Origin: Parapedobacter lycopersici_A
Lineage (GTDB): Bacteria > Bacteroidota > Bacteroidia > Sphingobacteriales > Sphingobacteriaceae
DNA: 64,000 nucleotides
Reading direction: 5' to 3'
Assembly (NCBI RefSeq): GCF_040395035.1
Contig: NZ_JBEBRB010000001.1
Coordinates: 1-64,000 of the forward strand
The notes under the pieces were generated by a model that saw only the letters and a program-made list of their open reading frames with translations, was not told the origin of the DNA and searched no databases. Both the position numbers and the translations under genes were made by a program. Shown here in pieces: positions 16,686-25,822 of this stretch. Within the stretch, counting starts at the first letter, position 1, and every line of letters starts with the position of its first letter.

Positions 16686-17126
16686 ATGACAAAAGTGAAA
16701 ACGGTGGCGATCGGTGGCGACCATGCGGGTTTTGATTACAAGACACAACTGGTACAGCACCTGGAAAAAGCGGGATATACGGTCAGTGATTTTGGTACAG
16801 CCAGTGCGGATTCGGTAGATTATCCCGACTTTGCCCATCCCGTAGCAACTGCAGTGGAAACCGGGACGTCCGAACTGGGAGTGCTGATCTGCGGCAGCGC
16901 AAATGGTGTGGCCATTACGGCCAATAAACACCAGGGCATCCGGGCGGCAATCTGCTGGCAGGAAGAGCTGGCTACGCTGGCACGCCAGCACAATGACGCG
17001 AATATCGTATGTATTCCGGCCCGGTTTATCGACATCGAATTGGCAAAATCCATCGTTGATCTGTTTCTGAGCACCGATTTTGAAGGTGGCCGGCATAGCA
17101 ACCGCGTCCGCAAAATATCGTGCTGA
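16686..17126 (+). CDS. rpiB: ribose-5-phosphate isomerase B (RpiB/LacAB family)
   Basis: The enzyme interconverts ribose 5-phosphate and ribulose 5-phosphate in the pentose phosphate pathway. The 146-residue sequence has the family pattern GGDHAGFDYK, DYPDFAHPVA, the catalytic cysteine in LICGSANGVAITANK (about residue 68) and RQHNDANIVCIPAR. The ATG at 16686 is preferred to one at 16659, which lies within tatC and adds residues not found in the family. Confidence 0.93.
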   Translation: MTKVKTVAIGGDHAGFDYKTQLVQHLEKAGYTVSDFGTASADSVDYPDFAHPVATAVETGTSELGVLICGSANGVAITANKHQGIRAAICWQEELATLARQHNDANIVCIPARFIDIELAKSIVDLFLSTDFEGGRHSNRVRKISC

Positions 17127-17162
17127 TCATAAACGCGATACGCAACAAAATACTGTCAATAC

Positions 17163-18731
17163 ATGAAAAGCTTACTGCCTTTACTTTTCCTCATTCCTGC
17201 GTGTTACGGATGTGTTATGGCGCAGGATCCGGCACAGCAATACGCTGCCGAAATTACCCCGGAAACAGCGAAAACACACCTTACCACGCTCGCTTCGGCC
17301 GCATTTGAAGGCCGTGGTACAGGCGAGGAAGGTGGCGATAAAGCAGCCGCCTACCTGGCGGAAGAGTTCCGGAAACTTGGGCTCACCGGACCGGTAGCCG
17401 GCTCGTACTACCAGCCTGTTGAGTTAACCAGGAATGTGGCTAAGGGCGAATTGCGGATCAATGGAACCGAATTTACCAACGGACGGGATTTTTACCTGAT
17501 TGCTCCCGGACCTGAAACGACTGTCAACGCCCGGGAGATTGTCTTTATCGGCTACGGCATCAGTGATGCGAAGTATGACGACCTTAACGGCGTGGATATC
17601 GCAGGTAAGGTGGTGCTGGTCATCAATGACGGCGAACCTCTGGATGCGCGCGGCCGTTCCCTCGTCACGGGTACCGACGCGCCTTCTGAATGGGCCACCT
17701 CACGCACCAAAAGACTCCAGAACGTCCTATCGAAGAAACCCAAACTGGTATTGGCTGTATCAAACGGGCTTGCAGAGGCATTGACGCGTATGGGAGGGCA
17801 AACCACCCGGCCGCGCATTACGCTGGCAGAAGACCGCACGCAGCAAAACGCCGCCGCAACTGCAGTGGCCAACATCAGTACGGAAATGGCTGATGCCTTA
17901 TTGCAGCAGGCCAATACCACCCTGAATACGTTAACCAAAAAAATTACACGCCGGAAAAAAAGCCAGTCTGCCACCTTCGCGGTAACGGATTTCAGTGCTA
18001 CTTTCGGGTCGTCCTCCGAACCTTTCACTTCCAATAATGTATTGGGTTATCTCGAAGGGACGGACCTGAAGAATGAGCTGCTGGTGATCTCTGCGCATTA
18101 CGACCACGAGGGCAACCAGGACGGCGAGATCTTTTTCGGTGCCGACGACAATGCATCAGGCACCACCGGCGTATTGGAAGTAGCCCGCGCTTTTGCCAAG
18201 GCCAAAGCGGAAGGACACGGACCGCGCCGGAGCATTCTCTTTATTGGATTTACTGCTGAAGAAAAAGGGTTGCTGGGATCCAATTACTACGGACAGCATC
18301 CGGTTTTCCCATTGGAAAACACAGTCGTTAACCTCAATATGGACATGATCGGCCGAATAGACGACAAGCACCTCCAGGGGAATCATAATTATATCCATGT
18401 TATCGGAGCCGATAAGCTGAGCTCCGAGCTCCATGCCATCAATGAAAAGGCCAATGCTGCTTACACGCAAATGGAGCTGGATTACATGTACAACGACCCC
18501 CGGGATCCCATGCGGATTTACTACCGGTCGGATCAGTATAATTTTGCCAAGTACGGCATTCCGGTAATTTTCTATTTCAGCGGACTGCACCCCGATTATC
18601 ATACACCTGCGGATACGCCGGATAAGATCAACTTTGAAATGCTGACCAAACGCGCAAAATTGGCTTTCTACACGGCCTGGGAAGTAGCCAACCGTGACAA
18701 CCGGCTGGTGGTGGATTCCAACAAGCAGTAA
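17163..18731 (+). CDS. exported M28-family zinc metallopeptidase
   Basis: The 522-residue protein has a signal peptide ending in VMAQ (about residue 21), a PA-domain insertion (about 110-270) and a C-terminal M28 catalytic domain. The co-catalytic zinc ligands can be assigned to His in SAHYDHEG (about 312), Asp in GADDNASGT (about 325), Glu in EEKGLLGS (about 366), Asp in NMDMIGR (about 392) and His in DYHTPAD (about 478). It is thus an intact aminopeptidase-type enzyme of the periplasm or outside. Its stop codon directly abuts the stop of the convergent DUF819 gene. Confidence 0.92.
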   Translation: MKSLLPLLFLIPACYGCVMAQDPAQQYAAEITPETAKTHLTTLASAAFEGRGTGEEGGDKAAAYLAEEFRKLGLTGPVAGSYYQPVELTRNVAKGELRINGTEFTNGRDFYLIAPGPETTVNAREIVFIGYGISDAKYDDLNGVDIAGKVVLVINDGEPLDARGRSLVTGTDAPSEWATSRTKRLQNVLSKKPKLVLAVSNGLAEALTRMGGQTTRPRITLAEDRTQQNAAATAVANISTEMADALLQQANTTLNTLTKKITRRKKSQSATFAVTDFSATFGSSSEPFTSNNVLGYLEGTDLKNELLVISAHYDHEGNQDGEIFFGADDNASGTTGVLEVARAFAKAKAEGHGPRRSILFIGFTAEEKGLLGSNYYGQHPVFPLENTVVNLNMDMIGRIDDKHLQGNHNYIHVIGADKLSSELHAINEKANAAYTQMELDYMYNDPRDPMRIYYRSDQYNFAKYGIPVIFYFSGLHPDYHTPADTPDKINFEMLTKRAKLAFYTAWEVANRDNRLVVDSNKQ

Positions 18732-19979
18732 TTATGGGGCAACCCATTGCATGAGGATCGCGGATAGGTAGCCGCCATACGTTCCAATGGCATACCCCAG
18801 TACGGCCATAACTACGCCGATCGGCACCAGCGCTGGATGAAATGCCCCTGCGGCAACCGATGCGGAAGCAACGCCTCCAATATTACTCATGCTGCCTACC
18901 GCAAAGAAGAAGAATGGCGCACGGATGAGCTTCGCCACGACGACCATAATAATTACATGGAACAGCAGCCAGGTAACGCCGACAAAGAATAATGCGGGGT
19001 TGTCCAATACGGCAAAAATATTGATCTGCATGCCAATCGTGGCAATCAACACGTAAAGAAAGACAGTTGCCAACCGCGAGGCACCGACCTGTTCCAATCG
19101 ACGGGCTTTGGTAAACGACAATCCGATACCCATTAATGTCGCCAGGAAAATAAGCCAGAAGAAACTAGATGTTAGGCTAAACCGATCGAGCTGCGGTGCA
19201 TTCTCCGCAATGTAAGTTGCGATCGGCCCCGATAGCAGATGTGAAATCCCCGTTACGCCGAAGGCCACACCCAACATAATAATGTAATCCTTGGTTTCAG
19301 GGGTTTTATCATTCGCCCCACGAAACGCCTCCATACGTGTGGTCAATTCCTCTACCTCATTGCCTTCTACTTTAAAATAGCGATCAAGTCGTTTATGCTT
19401 GTCGGCGCCGTAAAGTATTAGCGCCATCCATCCGTACGCCACAAACACATCCACGGCCACTACTGCGGCAAAGATTTCGGGGGGTGGTTCAAAAATACGG
19501 AACAGGGCGGCTTGGTTGGCCCCGCCGCCGATCCACGAACCCGCCAATGTAGCCAGGCCTCTCCATACCTCTCCACCCACTACCTGCGGGGCAAACAGCG
19601 AAAAAATCCAGACAGCGAGCGGGCCGCCCAGGATAATACCGATCATGCCGGCGAAAAAAAGCAGGCCCATTTTTTTACGGAGCTTCCAGATTTCCCCGAA
19701 ATTCATATTCAGCGTAAATAATACGAGACATGCCGGCAGCAGGTAATTCGAGCTCATGTCATACAACTGCGAATCGCTTCCGGATATCACGCCGAATGAG
19801 TTAAACAGACCGGGCACGAAATAACAGAGCAGCAACGGGGGCAGAATCGAATAAAACTTTTTTAACCCCGGGTGGTTACTGTTAGCAGTATAGAAGATAA
19901 TGGCTAATATGACCATTAACAATCCAAATATGCCGCCATCCTGTTGAATCCAGGCGGTGTTCGTTACGGTTTCATCCAT
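18732..19979 (-). CDS. DUF819-family integral membrane protein
   Basis: The 415-residue protein is nearly all hydrophobic segments, about ten to twelve helices, with the family-like stretches GSWIGGGANQAALFR (about 150) and NIGGVASASVAAGAFHP (about 365). DUF819 proteins (YjcL-like) are distantly related to sodium-dependent carboxylate carriers, but no substrate is established. It is probably an inner-membrane transporter. The gene is alone on its strand, end to end with the M28 peptidase gene. Confidence 0.85.
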   Translation of the reverse strand: MDETVTNTAWIQQDGGIFGLLMVILAIIFYTANSNHPGLKKFYSILPPLLLCYFVPGLFNSFGVISGSDSQLYDMSSNYLLPACLVLFTLNMNFGEIWKLRKKMGLLFFAGMIGIILGGPLAVWIFSLFAPQVVGGEVWRGLATLAGSWIGGGANQAALFRIFEPPPEIFAAVVAVDVFVAYGWMALILYGADKHKRLDRYFKVEGNEVEELTTRMEAFRGANDKTPETKDYIIMLGVAFGVTGISHLLSGPIATYIAENAPQLDRFSLTSSFFWLIFLATLMGIGLSFTKARRLEQVGASRLATVFLYVLIATIGMQINIFAVLDNPALFFVGVTWLLFHVIIMVVVAKLIRAPFFFFAVGSMSNIGGVASASVAAGAFHPALVPIGVVMAVLGYAIGTYGGYLSAILMQWVAP

Positions 19980-20048
19980 GGTTTATCAGCTAAATGCATT
20001 TGGGTTTATATACCAAAGGTAATAAAAAGGGATAAGTATAAAATTATT

Positions 20049-20056
20049 TACTTTTG
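20049..20056 (+). promoter_or_regulatory. TACTTTTG -7 element for the FG-GAP gene
   Basis: Matches TAnnTTTG. A start near 20063 leaves about 27 bases before the ATG at 20090 and excludes the upstream in-frame TTG at 20054, which overlaps the element. Confidence 0.5.
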
Positions 20057-20089
20057 CGTAATAACGGAAACGCACCAATCTCAACGACC

Positions 20090-21319
20090 ATGAATACAAT
20101 TCATCTCCCCCGGATAGCCTCAAAAAATATATTTTTCATTGGTGCGGCAATGACCTGCCTTTATGGCTGCGCGGCTGCGCAATCCGACGAAACAGCTTAC
20201 TTCCGCGACGTGACGGCTACTCATGTGCCTGCCGATCCGGACGCCCACGCGCTGGATGCAGCGCTGGCTGATGTGGATAACGATGGCGACCTGGATGTGA
20301 TCCTGGCACTGGAGGCCGCACCCAACCGCCTGTATATAAACAATGGAAATGGAACGCTGACTTGGAAAAAGGGAGCTTTCACCGAGGTATCCCACGATAT
20401 GGAGCATATCCGGGTTGCGGACTTGGATAATGACGGTATCCTCGATTGCATCTTCGTTGCCGAGGATGACCAGAACCACGAATATTACCTGGGCAATGGC
20501 GATGGTACCTTCCGCGATGTAAGCGACAGGTTACCTGCCAAAAGCGAAGGAAATGGACTCGACGTGGGCGACGTGAATGGTGATGGCCTGCCGGATATCG
20601 TCGTTGGAAATTCGGGGGCGGCTGCCCGGAATTTCCTCTGGATCAACGACCCTGACCGACCGGGTTACTTCATCGACCGAACGAACACACACCTGCCCGC
20701 GGTCGACGACCAGACGCAGAGCATTAAACTTGCGGACCTGGACGGTGACGGCGATCTGGATATGGTAATCGGCAATGAAGTACCTCCCAACCGGCTGCTG
20801 CTCAACGATGGCCAGGGTCGCTTCACCGAACACGCCGATCAGTTGGACTTACCCACATCCCTGCATACGCGTGAAGTACTCGTTTTTGATGTCGACAATG
20901 ATGGGGACCTGGATATCGTATTTGCCAACCTGACCAGCAATGGTGGGGAGCGTGATAAGGATCCGCGGACACGGTTGTTGCTTAATGATGGTAATGCCCG
21001 CTTTACCGATGTAACCGAATCGCAACTGCCCGAGAATACCTTTTCCACTTACGCAGCTGCACCTTTTGATATTGACCGGGACGGACATCCAGACCTGTTG
21101 CTGAGTGCGATGAAAATTCCGCCGTTCGAAGCCATGCAGGTACACGCCTACCGTAACGACGGCAAGGGAAATTTCACCGATGTAACCGGCGAGGTAATTC
21201 CCAAAACCACCGTAGGAAGAAGCTGGGGGATTGCCGTCGGCGATCTGAACGGTGATGGGCTGCCGGATGTCTTTATTGGCGGCTGGGGTTCCCAAGCCAG
21301 GTTGCTGTTGGCCAGGTAA
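20090..21319 (+). CDS. exported FG-GAP/VCBS repeat protein
   Basis: The 409-residue product has a hydrophobic signal ending near LYGC (possible lipoprotein Cys about 27) and at least seven calcium-binding repeats of the form DxDxDGxxD, including DVDNDGDLD, DLDNDGILD, DVNGDGLPD, DLDGDGDLD and DIDRDGHPD. Such repeats build an integrin-like beta-propeller. The protein is envelope-bound or secreted; no enzymatic domain is visible and its target is unknown. The start at 20090 follows the promoter element and gives the best signal sequence. Confidence 0.85.
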   Translation: MNTIHLPRIASKNIFFIGAAMTCLYGCAAAQSDETAYFRDVTATHVPADPDAHALDAALADVDNDGDLDVILALEAAPNRLYINNGNGTLTWKKGAFTEVSHDMEHIRVADLDNDGILDCIFVAEDDQNHEYYLGNGDGTFRDVSDRLPAKSEGNGLDVGDVNGDGLPDIVVGNSGAAARNFLWINDPDRPGYFIDRTNTHLPAVDDQTQSIKLADLDGDGDLDMVIGNEVPPNRLLLNDGQGRFTEHADQLDLPTSLHTREVLVFDVDNDGDLDIVFANLTSNGGERDKDPRTRLLLNDGNARFTDVTESQLPENTFSTYAAAPFDIDRDGHPDLLLSAMKIPPFEAMQVHAYRNDGKGNFTDVTGEVIPKTTVGRSWGIAVGDLNGDGLPDVFIGGWGSQARLLLAR

Positions 21320-21411
21320 TCACGCTGCACGGCCGGGAAAAACAGCCGGAATTGCACGAATTGCACGGACATTGGCCGGACGGAAGCACTTTCGACCTGG
21401 ATGTTAGTTGA

Positions 21412-21443
21412 TTGTGTATTTTTCCTGATATTCCGTACTTTTG
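21412..21443 (+). promoter_or_regulatory. promoter for trhO (TTG-N21-TACTTTTG)
   Basis: TTG at 21412-21414 and TACTTTTG at 21436-21443 fit the -33 and -7 elements. Predicted start near 21450, leader about 41 bases. Confidence 0.55.
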
Positions 21444-21490
21444 TAGCCGATTAAACATTAAACGCCGTTTGCAGCGGTATCAATGAACTC

Positions 21491-22474
21491 ATGAAAAAAT
21501 ACCAGACCCTGCTGTATTATTGCTACAGCCCGATTGCCCATGCGGAACAGTTTGCCGCGGATCACCTCTTATTCTGTCAATCCCTCAACCTGGTCGGCCG
21601 GATTATTGTTGCCGACGAAGGCCTGAATGGTACGGTTTCCGGTACCCCCGAAGCGTGCCGTACGTATATGGATGCGATACATGCCGACGAGCGGTTCGCA
21701 CATACAGACTTCAAGATTGACGAGGTTGACCAGCCGTCATTCATTAAAATGCACTGTCGTTACAAACCGGAGATTGTGCATTCCGGACTACGCGACCCGA
21801 AAGTCATTGACCCCAATACGGAAACAGGCAAACACCTGGAGCCTGCTGAATTTATGGAGATGAAAGACCGTGATGACGTGATTGTGCTGGATGTACGCTC
21901 CAACTACGAACACCAGGTCGGTCGGTTTAAGAATGCCGTAACACTCGATATCGAAAACTTCCGTGAATTCCCCCAGAAGATCAATGAGCTTGCACAGTAT
22001 CGGGATAAAAAAATCCTCACCTACTGTACCGGCGGAATTAAATGTGAAAAGGCCTCCGCACTGCTGCTGAAGGAAGGATTTAAGGACGTATATCAGCTGC
22101 ATGGCGGCATTATCAAATATGGCAAGGAGGCCGGCGGAAAAGACTTTGACGGTAAATGCTATGTTTTTGATAACCGGGTAACCGTCGACGTGAACCACGT
22201 TAACCCAAAGGTTATTTCACAATGCCTGAACTGCGGGGCGCCGACCGACCGGATGATTAACTGCGCCAATCCGGAATGCAACGAGCACTTCACCCAATGC
22301 GAAGCCTGTGGGTGGAGCATGGAGGGGTGCTGTTCGGATACCTGTACAACGCATCCCAGGAAGCGCCCCTATGATGGTACGGGATATTATGTTAAACTGC
22401 CGCAGCCAGTCAATACGGAGAAACTCAGCAAGCGCAAACACAAACAACAGGCAATGCCGTCTTCATCGCTTTAA
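21491..22474 (+). CDS. trhO: tRNA uridine(34) hydroxylase TrhO (YceA family)
   Basis: TrhO uses oxygen to hydroxylate uridine 34 of tRNA, the first step to 5-carboxymethoxyuridine-type wobble bases. The 327-residue protein has the N-terminal acylphosphatase-like domain (YYCYSPI, GRIIVADEGLNGTVSG), a rhodanese domain (about 120-220) with the active-site loop TYCTGGIKCEKA (Cys about 179), and a C-terminal cysteine-rich zinc region (CLNCG, CANPEC, CEACGWS, CCSDTC). The start agrees with the family. The DUF486 gene follows after 16 bases. Confidence 0.94.
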   Translation: MKKYQTLLYYCYSPIAHAEQFAADHLLFCQSLNLVGRIIVADEGLNGTVSGTPEACRTYMDAIHADERFAHTDFKIDEVDQPSFIKMHCRYKPEIVHSGLRDPKVIDPNTETGKHLEPAEFMEMKDRDDVIVLDVRSNYEHQVGRFKNAVTLDIENFREFPQKINELAQYRDKKILTYCTGGIKCEKASALLLKEGFKDVYQLHGGIIKYGKEAGGKDFDGKCYVFDNRVTVDVNHVNPKVISQCLNCGAPTDRMINCANPECNEHFTQCEACGWSMEGCCSDTCTTHPRKRPYDGTGYYVKLPQPVNTEKLSKRKHKQQAMPSSSL

Positions 22475-22490
22475 CCCACCACTACATACG

Positions 22491-22862
22491 ATGCGCGCCC
22501 TCTTGGTCATTCTGATGCTATGTGCATCAAACGTGTTTATGACATTGGCCTGGTATGGCCATCTGCGTTTTAAGGACATGGAATGGGGTAAAAGCCTCGG
22601 GCTCTTCGCGATTATTCTCATCAGCTGGGCAATCGCACTGGTGGAATATACTTTTCAGGTTCCGGCCAATCGGCTGGGCTTCCGCGGAAACGGCGGGCCG
22701 TTTAGTCTTATGCAGCTCAAAATCGTGCAGGAGGCGCTTTCCATCGGGATTTTTCTGGTATTTGCCCTACTGTTATTCAAGACGGAACGGATCGCTTGGA
22801 ATCATGCCGTCGCCTTTGCGCTTATTATACTGGCTGTGTTTTTTGCTTTTCTGAAGAAGTGA
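22491..22862 (+). CDS. DUF486-family small membrane protein (DMT-like)
   Basis: The 123-residue protein has four hydrophobic helices (about 2-18, 32-50, 75-95, 101-119), with the family motif WGKSLGLFAIILISWAIAL. DUF486 members resemble drug/metabolite transporters of the small type but have no proven substrate. The ATG at 22491 is the family start; the open frame upstream overlaps trhO and is not used. Its last 38 bases overlap the end of the convergent trmB gene. Confidence 0.88.
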   Translation: MRALLVILMLCASNVFMTLAWYGHLRFKDMEWGKSLGLFAIILISWAIALVEYTFQVPANRLGFRGNGGPFSLMQLKIVQEALSIGIFLVFALLLFKTERIAWNHAVAFALIILAVFFAFLKK

Positions 22863-23523
22863 TTTTATCGTCACCGGTAAAACGCCATTTCAGGTAATTG
22901 ATGTTTTTGTCGCTGGCAAGGTATTTCCGTTCATAATAGGTTTTGATCGCGAGCACCTCATCAACAAAGCCGGAATGGTAAAGGTCCGTCGTTTGCACTA
23001 ATGGCTCCAACCCAAGCTCGGTTAACTTTTCCAGTGTGTATGCATGCAGCCCATCGTTGTCGGTTTTTAGGTGCATGTCTGCGCCGGGGCGGAGCACCTG
23101 CTGGTACCGTGCCAAAAAAGGCGGAGCCGTCAGTCGCTTTTTTTCCCGGCTTTGCTGCGGCTGTGGATCAGGGAACGTAATCCAGATTTCATCCACCTCC
23201 CCGCGATCGAAATAGTCGAGCAGCGTTTCAATCTGAATACGGAGAAACGCGACATTTGGAATGTGTTCTTCCAGCGCCGTCTTCGCGCCGCGCCAGATGC
23301 GGTTGCCTTTGTAATCAACGCCGATGAAATTTTTCTCGGGGAACAGCTTTGCCATATTCACGGTGTACTCGCCCTTACCGCAGGCCAATTCAAGCACCAG
23401 GGGATTTGCATTGCCAAAGTAACCGGATGCCCACTGGCCCTTTAATTCCCTGCCTTCGTCCAGCTGAAAGACATTGCCAAACGAATTAATTTCTGCAAAC
23501 TTGCGTAATTTGTCCTTTCCCAT
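22825..23523 (-). CDS. trmB: tRNA (guanine-N7)-methyltransferase
   Basis: TrmB methylates G46 of tRNAs with S-adenosylmethionine. The 232-residue sequence shows the SAM-binding ELACGKGEYTV (about residue 45), NFIGVDYKGNRIWRGAK, the catalytic-region motif WITFPDPQP and the RFLxxYxxLRPGA-like segment ARYQQVLRPGADMHLKTDN. The C-terminus is convergent with and overlaps the DUF486 gene by 38 bases. A promoter element only about 11 bases upstream suggests a leader of a few bases. Confidence 0.95.
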   Translation of the reverse strand: MGKDKLRKFAEINSFGNVFQLDEGRELKGQWASGYFGNANPLVLELACGKGEYTVNMAKLFPEKNFIGVDYKGNRIWRGAKTALEEHIPNVAFLRIQIETLLDYFDRGEVDEIWITFPDPQPQQSREKKRLTAPPFLARYQQVLRPGADMHLKTDNDGLHAYTLEKLTELGLEPLVQTTDLYHSGFVDEVLAIKTYYERKYLASDKNINYLKWRFTGDDKITSSEKQKTQPV

Positions 23524-23533
23524 AAATATGGCG

Positions 23534-23541
23534 CAAAAATA
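23534..23541 (-). promoter_or_regulatory. TATTTTTG -7 element for trmB
   Basis: Minus-strand TATTTTTG ends 11 bases before the trmB ATG at 23523, predicting a leader of about four bases. Confidence 0.5.
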
Positions 23542-23624
23542 GGCTTATATTCCGGCTAAAAAAAGTTTTCCCGCCGACGTTGCCGTGCGCACTTTTTCGG
23601 GTCGCGTATACCGAACAAATTGGC

Positions 23625-23632
23625 TATTTTTG
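23625..23632 (+). promoter_or_regulatory. TATTTTTG -7 element for fcl
   Basis: Matches TAnnTTTG and lies 17 bases before the GTG at 23649; predicted leader about ten bases. Confidence 0.5.
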
Positions 23633-23648
23633 TATCAAAAGGGTACTT

Positions 23649-24584
23649 GTGGAAAAAGAGGCTAAAATATACATCGCGGGCCATCGGGGTATGGTTGGTT
23701 CGGCTATCCATCGAAAATTAAGTGGAATGGGATTCCGCAATTTCGTTCTGCGTACCTCTGCAGAACTGGATCTGCGCGACCAGCAGGCCGTTGCCGGATT
23801 CTTCGCCATGGAAAAGCCGGATTACGTGTTCCTGGCGGCGGCCAAAGTGGGTGGTATATGGGCAAATAACACCTACCGGGCAGATTTCCTCTATGAAAAC
23901 CTGGCCATCCAGAACAATGTCATCCATGAATCATATGTCCAGGGTGTCAGAAAATTACTATTTCTGGGTTCCAGCTGTATCTATCCGAAGTTCGCCCCCC
24001 AGCCGATCCGGGAAGAGTACCTGTTAACCGGATTGCTAGAGCCCACCAATGAGCCATATGCCATTGCCAAAATTGCCGGCATTAAGCTCTGCCAGGCCTA
24101 CCACGATCAGTATGGCTGTAATTTTATATCGGTGATGCCTACAAACCTGTACGGTTATCAGGATAATTACCATCCCGAAAACGCGCACGTGCTACCCGCA
24201 TTGATTCGGCGCTTCCACGAAGCAAAGCGCAGCAATCAGCCCAGCGTGACCATCTGGGGTACCGGCACGCCAAAACGCGAATTTCTTTTTTCGGACGACC
24301 TGGCAGATGCTTGTGTATTTTTGATGGAACGTTACGATAGCCCGGAGTTGATCAATATCGGGACGGGTGCCGACATCAGTATCCGCGAACTGGCACATAT
24401 GATACAGGATATTGTGGGATATTCTGGCGACCTACTGTTTGACACGTCGAAGCCGGACGGGACGCCCCGCAAATTAATGGATGTGAGCAGACTGCATGAA
24501 TTGGGATGGCATCATACAGTTGGCCTGAAAGCAGGCATTAAGCTGGCGTACAGCGACTTCCTGAAACGATTTGGCGATCAATAG
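23649..24584 (+). CDS. fcl: GDP-L-fucose synthase
   Basis: The enzyme epimerises and reduces GDP-4-keto-6-deoxymannose to GDP-L-fucose for glycan and surface polysaccharide synthesis. It is an SDR-fold protein with the NADP loop GHRGMVGSAI near the N-terminus, the catalytic SCIYP and YAIAKIAG (Tyr-xxx-Lys) motifs, and NLYGYQDNYHPENAHVLPALIRR. The GTG at 23649 gives 311 residues, the usual length, and follows the promoter element; the longer frame from 23580 overlaps the promoter. The partner gene gmd is not in the window. The 3' end overlaps the next convergent gene by seven bases. Confidence 0.93.
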   Translation: MEKEAKIYIAGHRGMVGSAIHRKLSGMGFRNFVLRTSAELDLRDQQAVAGFFAMEKPDYVFLAAAKVGGIWANNTYRADFLYENLAIQNNVIHESYVQGVRKLLFLGSSCIYPKFAPQPIREEYLLTGLLEPTNEPYAIAKIAGIKLCQAYHDQYGCNFISVMPTNLYGYQDNYHPENAHVLPALIRRFHEAKRSNQPSVTIWGTGTPKREFLFSDDLADACVFLMERYDSPELINIGTGADISIRELAHMIQDIVGYSGDLLFDTSKPDGTPRKLMDVSRLHELGWHHTVGLKAGIKLAYSDFLKRFGDQ

Positions 24585-25045
24585 GTTTCGCTGTCGGGTG
24601 GAATTCCGTAATCAGTATGCCTGGCCCTGCCTTTTTTTCGTTTCGCCGGTTGGATAAAATGCGTTACCTTATCAATTAGCCCGGCCAGCGTATCTTTGTT
24701 TAACACACTTGCCGCCTGCTGGGAAAGCAGTGTCACCAATGCCCGTTTAATGAATCCCGCCCTGCGTAGGAAAAAGCGGTTAAGGATTACCGGAAAACCG
24801 ATCCGGAGCACCCTGGTGATCCAGTCTTCATCGCCTTTGCGTTTCGCAAAGACGCCCTTGGCCAGATCGACCCCCGGTACCCAGGAGATGGCCGACTTAA
24901 TAAACCGGACAGGCGCCTCAATCTTCTCGTTGAATAGTATGTATTGATCGTTCAGATAACTCTCCTGTTCCCGGGCGAGTACTTTAAGCCGGTCTATTTC
25001 CAGCCGCAGATCCGCCAGGTTCTTAATTTTGCTTTCCTTGCTCAT
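24578..25045 (-). CDS. conserved hypothetical protein of the ytxH/yqjE cluster
   Basis: I do not recognise a named family. The 155-residue protein begins with a probable coiled coil (residues 5-45, ADLRLEIDRLKVLAREQES), has a moderately hydrophobic centre (GFPVILNRFFLRRAGF, ALVTLLSQQAASVL) and a basic tail (AKRKKGRAR). Its start lies 23 bases inside the upstream YqjE-like gene, which suggests translational coupling, and that gene is in turn near ytxH. The trio probably acts in the cell envelope. Confidence 0.7.
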   Translation of the reverse strand: MSKESKIKNLADLRLEIDRLKVLAREQESYLNDQYILFNEKIEAPVRFIKSAISWVPGVDLAKGVFAKRKGDEDWITRVLRIGFPVILNRFFLRRAGFIKRALVTLLSQQAASVLNKDTLAGLIDKVTHFIQPAKRKKGRARHTDYGIPPDSETY

Positions 25046-25409
25046 CGTCTTCGGTTATTTCATCATTCCATTTCTGCAGAAAACGCTTAATGGAGAGGTT
25101 CATAAATAGGCGTTCCAAGCGGCTTTCAACGAGTGAGACCAATATGATGAGCAATACGAAAATACCACCGGTGGCCAAAAATCCTAATGAAGAGCTGCCC
25201 AGCAGCTCACTCAGATAGAAACCAAGCGCCAAACTCAGAAAGAAAATGACGAAGATGGCAAAAACTGCTTTAATACCGTCGACGAGTAAGCTGGCGATAA
25301 GCCGCGAAGAACGCTCCACCAACCGGAGTTTGGCCAGCTTAAATCGCGTGTCAATGTATTCCTTGCTCTTTTGAAATACGCCCTTAATCGAAAACTTTTT
25401 ATCCTCCAT
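25023..25409 (-). CDS. YqjE-like (phage holin superfamily 6 type) membrane protein
   Basis: The 128-residue protein has an amphipathic N-terminus (YIDTRFKLAKLRLVERSS), two adjacent helices (about 38-62 and 70-93) and a polar, acidic tail. This matches the DUF1469/YqjE group, which despite the holin-like fold name is a chromosomal envelope protein often linked to stress response. No phage gene is nearby. It overlaps the downstream unknown gene and is 143 bases from ytxH. Confidence 0.8.
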   Translation of the reverse strand: MEDKKFSIKGVFQKSKEYIDTRFKLAKLRLVERSSRLIASLLVDGIKAVFAIFVIFFLSLALGFYLSELLGSSSLGFLATGGIFVLLIILVSLVESRLERLFMNLSIKRFLQKWNDEITEDDEQGKQN

Positions 25410-25552
25410 TTGCTTGGGTCAAGGTAGTACTGATTCAGATGATACGGGATGCTACGCGCTACTTAATCTGCATAGCATGCCCATGGAACAGCCCCGAAGA
25501 AACTATCGCTGCCTGTGCCACTCGTGGCATAGGGCCGAGCCCCTTTCTATAT

Positions 25553-25822
25553 TCAGGCGTGCTCTTCCAGCGCCTCCTCAACGGTGTGCGCATTTTTGCT
25601 CAACTTGGTTTTCACCATCGCCAGCATCTTTTCTTTGAAATCATTCAGGTGATCCATTTGTTCCGCACTGCGTTCCTTCAATGCATCACCGAGGTCTTTT
25701 AATGAATCATTCAGTTTGTCACGCGTCTCAGATCCCTTGTCAGGTGCAAACAAAATTCCTAGTGCTGCTCCTGCAGCTAATCCGGCCAGCAATGCTGCTA
25801 CTACTTTCGTGTTATCACTCAT
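25553..25822 (-). CDS. YtxH-domain protein
   Basis: The 89-residue protein has one N-terminal glycine-rich helix (VVAALLAGLAAGAALGILFAP) followed by a charged region GSETRDKLNDSLKDLGDAL that is likely helical. YtxH proteins are stress-associated and membrane anchored; no enzyme activity is known. It is the first gene of a leftward trio with the YqjE-like and unknown proteins. Confidence 0.88.
   Translation of the reverse strand: MSDNTKVVAALLAGLAAGAALGILFAPDKGSETRDKLNDSLKDLGDALKERSAEQMDHLNDFKEKMLAMVKTKLSKNAHTVEEALEEHA

Noticed and set aside
25023..25409. Phage holin implying a prophage
   Set aside because: The YqjE-type fold is chromosomal; no integrase, capsid, lysis or attachment sequences are nearby.
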